Of a stretch of 10,960 nucleotides of DNA, positions 1-7,497 are shown in pieces (positions within the stretch are counted from its first letter, which is position 1; the number at the start of each line of letters is the position of its first letter). The position numbers and the translations under genes are program-made. This stretch comes from Candidatus Omnitrophota bacterium (GTDB lineage Bacteria; Omnitrophota; Gorgyraeia; B26-G9): the NCBI GenBank assembly GCA_028718845.1, contig JAQULA010000041.1, positions 1-10,960 on the forward strand, in the 5' to 3' direction. Below the pieces are notes generated by a model. The model saw nothing but the letters and a program-made list of their open reading frames with translations. It was not told the DNA's origin and did not search any database.

Positions 1-3000
1 AAAAGGGCTCATATCGATGACCCGGTCGAGAAATACCCGGGCGGATTTTACCTCATCTTCCGCGCGCTTGCGTTCGGTGATATCGATAATTACCCCCACC
101 AGCCCGCCCAAACTGCCGTCCACGTTGACAAACACCGCCTTATTGAAAATGACGTCATGCCGCGTGCCGTCGGCGTATTGCACTTTTGATTCATAGACTT
201 GAACCCCCCCCTGCCGCAATAAGGCCAGGTCCATTTCAAGATATTTATCGGCCAACTCCTTCGGCGACAGATCGTGCGCCGACATGCCGACGATTTTTTC
301 CTTGGGAAGCCCCAAATATTTCTCGAATGCCGCGTTGCAACCCCGATACACGCCCTGGGTATCTTTGTAGAAAATCGGGGAGGGAATAGCATCGATGAGG
401 TGCTGAAGAAAACTCGCGATTTCCTTCAATGCCGTCTCGGCTCGTTTGCGCTCGGTAATATCCCGAAAAGTCCAAATCCGGCCGAGATATGCTCCCTGCT
501 TATCTTTAACCGGAGATGAATACCGGTCAAAAATAATTCCATCTTTAAACTCAACCTCATCCCGGCTGGTCTCCGTTTCATGAGAATACAGGTAATTTAC
601 CTTGGCCAGAAATTGCTCCGGGTTTTTTGTCCGGCCGACGACATACTCCAGAAGCGGTGCGTCGAGCTTGTCGTTCCGGATGCGCTCGGGGACTTCCCAC
701 ATTTCAAGCAGCCGGGAATTAACCAGGATCCTCTGACCGAGGCTGTCGACGACCAGTACCCCGTCGATATCCGCTTCTATCTGAGATTCCAGCAATGCCG
801 TTTTCCAGCGCAGTTCTCTTTCCGCTCTATCGCGCTCGGTAATGTCCTGCCCTACCGACAACAGCCCGACAACCCGGCCGTCCGCGTCCTTGAGCGTTTT
901 GGCATCCCACTCGATAATGATTTCACGGCCGTTTTTGGCCACAATGAGATTGACGTTGCCCCGGGTATCGACATCATGGATCGCCTGAGAGAAAACGTCC
1001 CGGATTTTAGCGGCATCGTCCTTTCGCAAAAAGGTATCAAACCAGTTTTTCCCTCTAACCTCATCTAAAAGATATCCGGAAAGATGTTCCATATAGGGAT
1101 TAAAACTGACAATGCTACCCTGGATATCCAGCACCAAGACAATGACCGGAGCAGTTTTGATAAGATTATCGAGAAACTCTTTTTCCCGTTTCAAATCCCC
1201 CTCCGCCTGTTTCCGTTTAGACTCGTCCCATATATTTTCGATAAAAAGGCTCAGGTGAAGCAGGTCGGTCTCATCGTAATCCCGGTCTTTATTCGCAACG
1301 GCAAGAATCGCAACGGCTTTCCCCTCCCGAATAACAGGAATGCTCATAAAACGCCGTATTTCCACATGCCCTTCGGGATACCCTTTCTTGCGGGGGTCCG
1401 ACTTCGCATAGTCATTGATGACCAGCGGCTTGCGCTCTTTTATCGCTTCGGCCCAAATACCGGCATTGGCCAGCGAAAATTCCACCGGACGCAAGTCAAC
1501 GGCGCATCCTTCCATTGCCGCCTCCGACCAGAAATGAACCGTCATCGCTGTTTCGTCTTCGTTGATTAAACCCCAGAAGCCCAGCCGGCTTTTGCTCATT
1601 TGGATGCATTCCTCGATAACAAAAGAGAAGAGGTCCTTTACTTGTGTGTCGGGACGCTGATAAATGTCGAGGAGATTTTTCAGCCGCTTTTTGTCTTCCA
1701 GCAGATCGTTCTGCACCTTTTTGAGTTCAGTAATGTCGCGGCCTTCCGCAATTAAAAAAACAACGTTATTTTCGCTGTCTTGTACCGGCGTCAGCGCGAA
1801 ATCAACATAATAGGCATCCCCGTTCTTGCTGAAATGCTGGGTTTCAAAACGCATAGTCTTTCCGGCCGCTGCCGCCTGTACTGCTTGTCGAATTTGCTGC
1901 TGTGCTTCCTCTGAATGCGTCCACCACGACGTTTCCCAAAAAAACTTTTCCTGGACCTCGGCAAGCGGAACTCCGGCCATGTCTAAGGCAGCCTTATTGA
2001 CCTCCATCACCACCCCTTCCGGGGTCATCAGCGCCATAAGCTGGAAAGTGTGGTTGAACATAAGATTCAGTTTATGCCCGACGATATCGCGAATGGTTTC
2101 AATCGCGCCGGCAATATCACCGTTCGAATCGTACAGCGGAACGACTTTTGCCCACAGGATACGCCACTGGCCGTTAATCCGCATCTCGGCTTCGGACAGC
2201 ACCGTGTTCTTGTCCCGTTTAAAAAAAGCGTACTGCTTCTCAATCTCCGGGTCGGGATGTAATACCAGGTCGATCAATATCGGCCGGCGATCCCCGTAAA
2301 ACGGCAACGCATACTCATAATTACCTTTTCCCAGCATATCCGCGGCTTTAACTCCGGTCAGCTCTTCCATAGCCAGGTTCCAGGCAGTGACTTTGCCTTC
2401 CCGGTCAACGGCAAACGTCGCGTCCGGCAAAAAGGATATGATTTGGGTAAGTCTCTGCTGTTCATCCAGCAAAGCCGCTTCCGCTTGTTTTTGATCGGTA
2501 ATATCCTCATAAATCGTTACGAGGTCCAGCTCCGCCTCACCGGAAGCCTCCGGTACCCAGGCGCGAAGCAATCCCGGAAATACCGCCCCATCTTTACGAA
2601 GACATTGGACTTCCCGGGAGAAATTTCCACCCTGCGCCATGGCAGAACGCAACTCCCGGTCAATCTGTTCGAACTCCGCTTCGCTGTGATGAAATATATT
2701 ATACGATTTCCCGATAATCTCTTCCGGGGTCAAGCCGAATATCCGCCGTACCGAATTGTTGGCGAAAACGATAATCCCCTTTTCCAGCCTTACCACCGCC
2801 GGAGGAAGATTCTGAAACCACCCATCGAGCAAACGATACGCTTCCCGCCGCCGGGCGGTCAACTCTGCCCCGCCGGCAGCCTTCAGTCCGGCCAGTTCGG
2901 CTGATTGTAACCGTAAAGTCTCCTCCATCGCGGCAACGCACTGCAGCGCCTGATCCAGGACCCGGGCCTGTTCCGCGGTTAACCCCGGTGTTTTTTTCAA

Positions 3001-3036
3001 TTCGGCGATTCTTTTCAGTATTTCGTTCTGGTCCAT
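1..3036 (-). CDS. Giant multi-PAS/GAF sensor protein (3' end outside window)
   Basis: Translation from ATG 3036 to base 1 gives 1012 codons with no stop, so the C-terminus lies outside the window. An in-frame TAG directly before the ATG (3037-3039) fixes the start. No signal peptide or membrane segment is visible, so it is probably cytoplasmic. Order: N-terminal helix about 1-60; PAS about 70-180; PAS about 190-318; PAS about 322-437; GAF about 452-605; PAS about 615-733; PAS about 743-863; PAS about 872-988; and the beginning of a further PAS near 1000. PAS borders are marked by DITDQKQAE, DITELKK, DITERDRAE, FRDITERKRAE and DITERKRAE; the second PAS ends with an atypical RDIVGHK. No output domain is reached. 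By analogy with such proteins a histidine kinase, or less often a diguanylate cyclase, would follow, but that is not visible. The PAS at 743-863 closely resembles the one in the preceding heme sensor, which hints at a shared signal or pairing. Confidence 0.9.
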   Translation of the reverse strand, partial: MDQNEILKRIAELKKTPGLTAEQARVLDQALQCVAAMEETLRLQSAELAGLKAAGGAELTARRREAYRLLDGWFQNLPPAVVRLEKGIIVFANNSVRRIFGLTPEEIIGKSYNIFHHSEAEFEQIDRELRSAMAQGGNFSREVQCLRKDGAVFPGLLRAWVPEASGEAELDLVTIYEDITDQKQAEAALLDEQQRLTQIISFLPDATFAVDREGKVTAWNLAMEELTGVKAADMLGKGNYEYALPFYGDRRPILIDLVLHPDPEIEKQYAFFKRDKNTVLSEAEMRINGQWRILWAKVVPLYDSNGDIAGAIETIRDIVGHKLNLMFNHTFQLMALMTPEGVVMEVNKAALDMAGVPLAEVQEKFFWETSWWTHSEEAQQQIRQAVQAAAAGKTMRFETQHFSKNGDAYYVDFALTPVQDSENNVVFLIAEGRDITELKKVQNDLLEDKKRLKNLLDIYQRPDTQVKDLFSFVIEECIQMSKSRLGFWGLINEDETAMTVHFWSEAAMEGCAVDLRPVEFSLANAGIWAEAIKERKPLVINDYAKSDPRKKGYPEGHVEIRRFMSIPVIREGKAVAILAVANKDRDYDETDLLHLSLFIENIWDESKRKQAEGDLKREKEFLDNLIKTAPVIVLVLDIQGSIVSFNPYMEHLSGYLLDEVRGKNWFDTFLRKDDAAKIRDVFSQAIHDVDTRGNVNLIVAKNGREIIIEWDAKTLKDADGRVVGLLSVGQDITERDRAERELRWKTALLESQIEADIDGVLVVDSLGQRILVNSRLLEMWEVPERIRNDKLDAPLLEYVVGRTKNPEQFLAKVNYLYSHETETSRDEVEFKDGIIFDRYSSPVKDKQGAYLGRIWTFRDITERKRAETALKEIASFLQHLIDAIPSPIFYKDTQGVYRGCNAAFEKYLGLPKEKIVGMSAHDLSPKELADKYLEMDLALLRQGGVQVYESKVQYADGTRHDVIFNKAVFVNVDGSLGGLVGVIIDITERKRAEDEVKSARVFLDRVIDMSPF

Positions 3037-3123
3037 CTAAGCCCCCGCACAAAACTGCATTCCGGAAACCCGCCGCCTCTTGCCGCAATACCCGGCCGTT
3101 ATTTTGTTTTTCCGTCCGAGGCC

Positions 3124-4443
3124 TCACGCCTTCGGCGGGTTTATTTTCTTCTCGAGTTCGTCGACTTTTTCTTTTAATGCCCGCATATACAATTCCCGGC
3201 CGACGATGAATTTATTAAACCGCTCCAACGCTTCCATTTTGACTCGCAATTCCTCCTGAACGCGGAAATTCGCGCTCTTATCGCGGAACCGCCAGATTCG
3301 GCCGATAACCTCACCGTTCATCACCTGCGGAACGGTTTCCCATTCGTAAACCCGTCCGTCTTTAAACCGCAGGATGTCGATAATTTGCGCCGCCGCATCG
3401 GCGTACACCGCGGCGATCTTTTTCATAAAAGATTCCGGCGCGATCAGCTGCTGCGCGCAATACTCGAAAAATTTCCGGTCATCCGCGGCCCGCAGAAATT
3501 CCTCCGGGACCGCCCATAATTTGATAACCCGGCGGTTAAAAATGGTGATCTGCCGGCGGGTATCGACCACCAGAACTCCGTCGTTCGACGATTCCAGGGT
3601 TGCGTTTAAAAGCGAAAACGACTCCCCCAGTTCTTTTGATTGATGTTCCGCGGTTTCCCGTGATTTTCTTTCCTCCAGCATCGCCCGGTTTAAAGCCAGG
3701 GACATATCATTGAATTTTTTCGTCAATGCGCCGATCTCATCGTTGCTTTTCAGCACACAATGTCCCGAAAAATCGCCGTTGGAAACCTGGTTCATCCCGG
3801 ACTCAAGAACGCCAAGCGGAGCAATAATGACCTTGAACAAAAAAACTCCGGTAAATATACTCAGCAGCAAAAGACTGCCCAATGAAACCGCGATGTTTGT
3901 ATTTTGCATCATCTGCTGCGCGCGCTTCTCCGGCCCCCAGTCAAAAGCAATTCTTAATTTACCCAAAAGCTTCTGACCCGGACCGTGGCAGGAATAACAT
4001 TGCGGCTGGTTAAAAATCGGCTGGATTTGCGAAAAAACGAGCCGCCCGCTTCGTTGACGGCGTTCAAGTCCGCAAACACTCTTATAATCGCTTTGGTTAT
4101 CCCGCAGGATCAGCTCCGATTGTGTTTTTTGTCCCAGCAATTTTTTATCGGTGGTACGCCGGATTACCCCCTCGCTATCCATTAGATGAATGACTTCGAG
4201 CTCCCCCAATGCGCAATATGCGTCGAACTGACGTTGAATGATATCCTGTTCGCCGCGCAGCATCGGATAGCGCATTGCCGTCAGGATAACCTCCCCCAGC
4301 GAACGCGCCGAAGCCTCTTGGCGTTCCAGTAAAATTTTGCTTTGCGCGCGAATATTAATAACCGTGCTTGTCGAGAAAACCGACAGCAAAAAAAAGCACA
4401 GCCATAGAATACTCTTTACGCCGATAGAATTAATTTTTGCCAT
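3124..4443 (-). CDS. Membrane c-heme sensor with HAMP and PAS, lacking a kinase domain
   Basis: A 439-residue inner-membrane sensor. Order: basic N-terminus; membrane segment about 10-30; periplasmic domain about 35-180 with CYSCH (C149, C152, H153), a c-type heme site; membrane segment about 183-205; HAMP about 206-258; coiled coil about 255-280; PAS about 281-390; then an amphipathic charged helical tail, about 392-434, containing FNKFIVGREL. The periplasmic part is clearly related to that of the hybrid kinase: both have IL-x3-RY-x-ML-x-G-[ED]-Q, then QFD, then the heme motif. No H-box, ATPase, GGDEF, EAL, methyl-accepting hairpin or receiver follows the PAS. The protein therefore needs a partner, perhaps the PAS/GAF protein encoded 87 bases downstream in the same reading phase, or dimerisation with another kinase. 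The ATG at 4443 gives a normal signal-anchor start; an AGGA nine bases upstream is a fair ribosome site. The ligand is unknown. Confidence 0.9.
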   Translation of the reverse strand: MAKINSIGVKSILWLCFFLLSVFSTSTVINIRAQSKILLERQEASARSLGEVILTAMRYPMLRGEQDIIQRQFDAYCALGELEVIHLMDSEGVIRRTTDKKLLGQKTQSELILRDNQSDYKSVCGLERRQRSGRLVFSQIQPIFNQPQCYSCHGPGQKLLGKLRIAFDWGPEKRAQQMMQNTNIAVSLGSLLLLSIFTGVFLFKVIIAPLGVLESGMNQVSNGDFSGHCVLKSNDEIGALTKKFNDMSLALNRAMLEERKSRETAEHQSKELGESFSLLNATLESSNDGVLVVDTRRQITIFNRRVIKLWAVPEEFLRAADDRKFFEYCAQQLIAPESFMKKIAAVYADAAAQIIDILRFKDGRVYEWETVPQVMNGEVIGRIWRFRDKSANFRVQEELRVKMEALERFNKFIVGRELYMRALKEKVDELEKKINPPKA

Positions 4444-4527
4444 CTGATCCGGTCCTGTCTTTTATCCCGCAAAAGGTTTCTTCCGCAAGCCCATCCGAAC
4501 GACATTCGGCAATCGGTTTTTCCGGTC

Positions 4528-4557
4528 GTTATACGCCGAACCAGGGCCCGGGCCCAA
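4528..4557 (-). promoter_or_regulatory. Possible weak sigma70-type promoter before the kinase-less heme sensor
   Basis: In the 124-base gap between the motor gene and the heme sensor, the minus strand has TTGGGC (4552-4557), an 18-base spacer and TATAAC (4528-4533). The -10 box is good but the -35 box is poor. A start near 4521 would leave a leader of roughly 78 bases. The match was found by eye and could be chance; the two downstream genes may simply be read through from the upstream operon. Confidence 0.22.
4544..4555. repeat. Perfect 12-base palindrome GGGCCCGGGCCC
   Basis: A perfect inverted repeat in the gap before the heme-sensor gene, overlapping the -35-like element and its spacer. 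It could be an operator or a short hairpin. No T-run follows on the minus strand, so it is not a convincing intrinsic terminator. No function can be assigned. Confidence 0.4.
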
Positions 4558-4567
4558 ACACCGCGGG

Positions 4568-6688
4568 TTAAGCATCGCTGTGTACATTCCTTTTTAAAAG
4601 CATCTTTATCCTGGCTAAAAGCCGCGCCGCGTCAAAAGGTTTGGCAAGGTAATCATCCGCGCCGGCGTCAAGCCCCGCCAATTCGCTTTCCAAATCGCTT
4701 TTTGCCGTAAGCATGACGATGGGAATCGCAGCGGTTTGCAGGCGAGAACGAATAATCCTGGTCGCCTGCACGCCATCCATGCGCGGCATCATTACATCCA
4801 TAATTATCAGATCGGGTTTTTCTTTAACCGCGCATTCGACCGCCTGTTCTCCGTCGACCGCCCGCACCGCATCATATCCGGCGTTCTTCAGGCGCACCAT
4901 AATCACTTTGGCGATATCATCTTCATCGTCGGCAACCAGGATCACCGGGCGCGCGCGTGACCCAACACGCGCAGGCTCATTTTGCTCCGGATTTACCACG
5001 TTCACAACCTTGCCCAATTCTTCAAGCGTGGTAACTCCCTCCTTAAGCTTGCGCATGCCGGCATCGGCCAACATAATCAATCCGTTGCTCTGCGCAGCTT
5101 TAAAAATCTCGTCTTCCGCGGCGCGATTGACGATCAGATTTTTTATCGTATCATCCAGGCGCATGACCTCAAAAATTGCCGTTCTCCCGGCATACCCGCT
5201 AAACGCGCACTGCCGGCACCCCTTCCCGCGAAAAAACGTCCGGATATCGTAAGCATCAAGATACGGGCGAAAAACATCCAGCAAAGATTGGGCGGGGATA
5301 TATTCCTGCCGGCAGGCCGGACAAATTAATTTTACCAGCCTTTGGGCGACGACGATACTCAGGGAAGAAGCGACCAAATACGGTTCGAGCCCGATATCAA
5401 ACAACCGGGAGATCGTGGCCGCGGCGCTATTCGTATGCAATGACGACAAAACCAGGTGCCCGGTCAACGACGCGCGAAAAGCGATGTCGGCGGTTTCCTT
5501 GTCCCGGATTTCCCCGACTAAAATCACATTGGGGTCCTGCCGTAAAATACTGCGCAAGCCGTTGGCAAAAGTAACTTCTTTAACCGGGTTGACCTGAATC
5601 TGGCTTATCCCCTCAATAACATATTCGACCGGGTCTTCGATGGTAATAATATTACTCTTCTCGTTCCGGATAAAATTAAGCGCGGCATACAGCGTCGAGG
5701 TTTTCCCCGACCCGGTCGGGCCGGTCACTAAAATCATTCCCTGAGATTTTGAACAGGCTTCTTTCAGAATATTTTTTTCCGCTTCGGCCAATCCTATTTT
5801 ATCAAGCTGGACCATTGCCCCCTGCGGATCAAGCAGGCGCAGCACCGCTTTCTGCCCGTAATAGGTCGGGACCGTGGAAACTCTTAGGTTGATATCCCGT
5901 CCATAGGCTTGGATCCGGGTACGGCCATCCTGCGGCTTACGGGTTTCCGCCAGGTCCAAATCCGTCAGAATTTTTATCCGGTTCAGCACGGCAAACCGCA
6001 GGGAATCCGGGATATTCATAATATCCCGGAGATCGCCGTCGATACGATAACGCACCTTAAGATATCTCTCGTACGGTTCTATATGAATATCTGAAGCCGC
6101 TAACTTTACCGCGTCGGCAAGAATCAAATTGACCAACCGCGCCACCGGGCTTGCGGCATCGCGAATAATACTGTCTTCCCCGGACGCTCCCTCGGTTTCA
6201 GCCCGCAAAGTAACGTTGATGCGCACATCTTCGGTAATATTTTTCAGCAAATCGTACACCGACTCGTCGGCGTGATAATATTTCTCGATCATCGCGGCAA
6301 TTTCGCTTTTCGTACTCAAGATCGGCTGTATTTCCATCTTTGCCGCCGCACGGACCGCATCTTCGGCAACGATATCCACCGGGTCGCTCATAGCCAGCAC
6401 CAGAAGGCCGGCCTTGCGCCGCAGCGGGAACACCCCGTACTGTTTGGTCATTTCATACGGGACCAGTTTCATCAATGCAGTATCGACTGTTTCATCGCCC
6501 AATTTCGCGACCGGCATTTTAAAAACTTTCGCGGCAACGCCGATCAGGATCTCTTCGTCCACAGCGCCCATCTCCACCAGCAATTCGTGCAGCGGCTTCT
6601 TGGCTCCGACTTGCTTGACCCGGGCTTCCCGCAACTGCTCCGCGGTTACCAGTCCTTCCTGTATCAATGCGTCTATCAGGCGTGCCAC
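4568..6688 (-). CDS. PilB/GspE-family type IV pilus or type II secretion ATPase with C-terminal receiver domain
   Basis: A cytoplasmic hexameric motor ATPase of the secretion-NTPase superfamily that powers pilus or pseudopilus assembly at the inner membrane. Order in 706 residues: MshEN/GspE N-terminal domain about 1-140; linker; ATPase region about 175-565 with Walker A GPTGSGKT (323-330), Asp box IEDPVEY (E351), Walker B ILVGEIRD (389-396) and His box HLVLSSLHT (411-419); zinc-type tetracysteine C456/C459 and C491/C494, typical of PilB/GspE; then an added receiver about 581-700 with D587/D588, acceptor D631 in LIIMDVMMP, T661 and K683. PilB and GspE usually end near residue 560-570, so the receiver is an extra regulatory module. 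The GTG start at 6688 is favoured by GGAGG six bases upstream; the next Met (residue 40) would delete half of the N-terminal domain. No pilin, platform or secretin gene is in the window, so pilus and secretion roles cannot be separated. Phosphorylation of the receiver probably tunes the motor. Confidence 0.94.
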   Translation of the reverse strand: MARLIDALIQEGLVTAEQLREARVKQVGAKKPLHELLVEMGAVDEEILIGVAAKVFKMPVAKLGDETVDTALMKLVPYEMTKQYGVFPLRRKAGLLVLAMSDPVDIVAEDAVRAAAKMEIQPILSTKSEIAAMIEKYYHADESVYDLLKNITEDVRINVTLRAETEGASGEDSIIRDAASPVARLVNLILADAVKLAASDIHIEPYERYLKVRYRIDGDLRDIMNIPDSLRFAVLNRIKILTDLDLAETRKPQDGRTRIQAYGRDINLRVSTVPTYYGQKAVLRLLDPQGAMVQLDKIGLAEAEKNILKEACSKSQGMILVTGPTGSGKTSTLYAALNFIRNEKSNIITIEDPVEYVIEGISQIQVNPVKEVTFANGLRSILRQDPNVILVGEIRDKETADIAFRASLTGHLVLSSLHTNSAAATISRLFDIGLEPYLVASSLSIVVAQRLVKLICPACRQEYIPAQSLLDVFRPYLDAYDIRTFFRGKGCRQCAFSGYAGRTAIFEVMRLDDTIKNLIVNRAAEDEIFKAAQSNGLIMLADAGMRKLKEGVTTLEELGKVVNVVNPEQNEPARVGSRARPVILVADDEDDIAKVIMVRLKNAGYDAVRAVDGEQAVECAVKEKPDLIIMDVMMPRMDGVQATRIIRSRLQTAAIPIVMLTAKSDLESELAGLDAGADDYLAKPFDAARLLARIKMLLKRNVHSDA

Positions 6689-7071
6689 CGGTCCCCTCCC
6701 TCTATTGCCTGCAAAATTCCGGCGATTGTCTTCAGCAGGTCCTCCGCTTCGTACGGTTTTTCAAAAAAAGCGTCAACCCCCATCGCTTCCACTTTTTTCC
6801 GGTATTCGTCGTCTTTCATCCCGGTAAGAATAACCACCGGAATATAGCGCACGCTGCGGCAAAGCTTTAGACTTTCCAAAACCAGCATGCCTCCACCGGC
6901 CGGCATCATTAAATCCAGGATAATCAGGTCCGGTTTTTCCCGGTGCGTATATTGTACCCCCAGCGTACCGTCTCCGGCAACAATCGTCGTGTATCCGGCA
7001 CCCTGCAGGCGCGCCACCAGTACTTTGGCCACGTCTTTTTCATCTTCGACAATCAGTATTTTTTTCGGCAT
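6676..7071 (-). CDS. Stand-alone CheY-like response regulator receiver, overlapping the ATPase gene
   Basis: A second receiver-only protein of 131 residues. The acidic pocket is E9/D10, phospho-acceptor D53 in LILDLMMP, switch T83 and conserved K105 in EKPY. The loop after MMP reads AGGG instead of the usual xMDG, a mild departure. A short tail (about 123-131, ending GGDRWHA) follows the last helix. The ATG at 7071 is supported by GGAG at 7078-7081 six bases upstream. The gene starts 12 bases after the previous receiver and its last 13 bases overlap the start of the PilB/GspE-like gene, which suggests translational coupling. Its sequence resembles the receiver fused to that ATPase more than it resembles the other free receiver: DVAKVLVARL here against DIAKVIMVRL there, and both have EKPDLII before the acceptor Asp. 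It is therefore a plausible phosphate competitor or partner for the motor's receiver, which is an inference. Confidence 0.93.
   Translation of the reverse strand: MPKKILIVEDEKDVAKVLVARLQGAGYTTIVAGDGTLGVQYTHREKPDLIILDLMMPAGGGMLVLESLKLCRSVRYIPVVILTGMKDDEYRKKVEAMGVDAFFEKPYEAEDLLKTIAGILQAIEGGDRWHA
6695..6699 (-). promoter_or_regulatory. Strong Shine-Dalgarno for the PilB/GspE-receiver gene
   Basis: GGAGG reads leftwards six bases before the GTG start at 6688. It lies inside the last codons of the preceding receiver gene, so terminating ribosomes pass over it. This supports the GTG start and coupled translation of receiver and motor. Confidence 0.7.
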
Positions 7072-7077
7072 GAACGT

Positions 7078-7081
7078 CTCC
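7078..7081 (-). promoter_or_regulatory. Shine-Dalgarno for the second free receiver
   Basis: GGAG lies six bases before the ATG at 7071, inside the 12-base gap after the first receiver's stop codon. The tight spacing supports an operon. Confidence 0.6.
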
Positions 7082-7083
7082 GG

Positions 7084-7455
7084 TTATTCTTTCAGATGTA
7101 GTTTTATCTTTTCCAGCAACTCTTCCGGTTCAAACGGTTTGCGCATATATCCGTCCGCCCCGTATTCTTTGATTTTTGATTCGATGTCTTCACTGATGCT
7201 GGCCGATAAAAAAATTACCGGGATTGTTTTCAGCCGTTCGTCAATTTTGATTCTACGGCACACTTCAAACCCATCCATAATCGGCAGCCGCAGGTCAAGC
7301 AGAATAATGTCCGGAACCTCCCGCGACGCGCGTTCCAATCCGGTTTTCCCGTCTTCGGCGGTAATCACTTCATAACCCGCTTTTTTCATCCGAAAGACAA
7401 CCACCCGCAGAATATCCGGCTCATCATCAACGATCAATATCCGTTTTCCGGCCAT
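7084..7455 (-). CDS. Stand-alone CheY-like response regulator receiver
   Basis: A single receiver domain of 123 residues with no output domain, expected in the cytoplasm and phosphorylated on Asp by a histidine kinase. The acidic pocket is D10/D11, the phospho-acceptor is D54 in LLDLRLP, followed by MDG, then S84 (the Ser/Thr switch position) and K106 in RKPF. All key residues are present, so it should be phosphorylatable. A GTG two codons upstream (7461) is also in frame, but AGAGG at 7461-7465 lies five bases before the ATG at 7455 and overlaps that GTG, so the ATG is preferred. It sits between the hybrid kinase and a second receiver and is probably co-transcribed with both. Without a DNA-binding or enzymatic domain it must act by protein contact or relay phosphate. 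The physical target is unknown. Confidence 0.93.
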   Translation of the reverse strand: MAGKRILIVDDEPDILRVVVFRMKKAGYEVITAEDGKTGLERASREVPDIILLDLRLPIMDGFEVCRRIKIDERLKTIPVIFLSASISEDIESKIKEYGADGYMRKPFEPEELLEKIKLHLKE

Positions 7456-7460
7456 GCCCA

Positions 7461-7465
7461 CCTCT
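7461..7465 (-). promoter_or_regulatory. Shine-Dalgarno that decides the first free receiver's start
   Basis: AGAGG lies five bases upstream of the ATG at 7455 and overlaps the alternative in-frame GTG at 7459-7461. A ribosome bound here would use the ATG, not the GTG. Confidence 0.65.
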
Positions 7466-7497
7466 TTTCTCCAACCATCCAGCCCGTATTTACCTCG

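Noticed and set aside
580..1569. Two adjacent plus-strand open frames of about 160 codons
   Set aside because: They are antisense to the PAS/GAF gene, show no recognisable motifs and have low-complexity Phe/Arg-rich composition typical of antisense shadows.
3037..3060. Eight-codon mini-frame directly before the PAS/GAF gene as a leader peptide
   Set aside because: It has no clear ribosome site and no codon pattern of a regulatory leader; kept only as context for the in-phase observation.
2699..3127. Minus-strand open frame of 142 codons across the start of the PAS/GAF gene
   Set aside because: It is in a different phase from the real gene, Arg/Gly-rich without domain features, and overlaps the well-supported PAS coding frame.
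3124..3150. Hairpin CGCC-TTC-GGCG followed by a T-rich stretch on the plus strand
   Set aside because: The stem is only four pairs, it lies in the last codons of a minus-strand gene, and no plus-strand gene precedes it, so it is not supported as a terminator.
6272..6847. Plus-strand open frame of 191 codons
   Set aside because: Antisense to the start of the motor gene and the second free receiver; no domain or ribosome site supports it.
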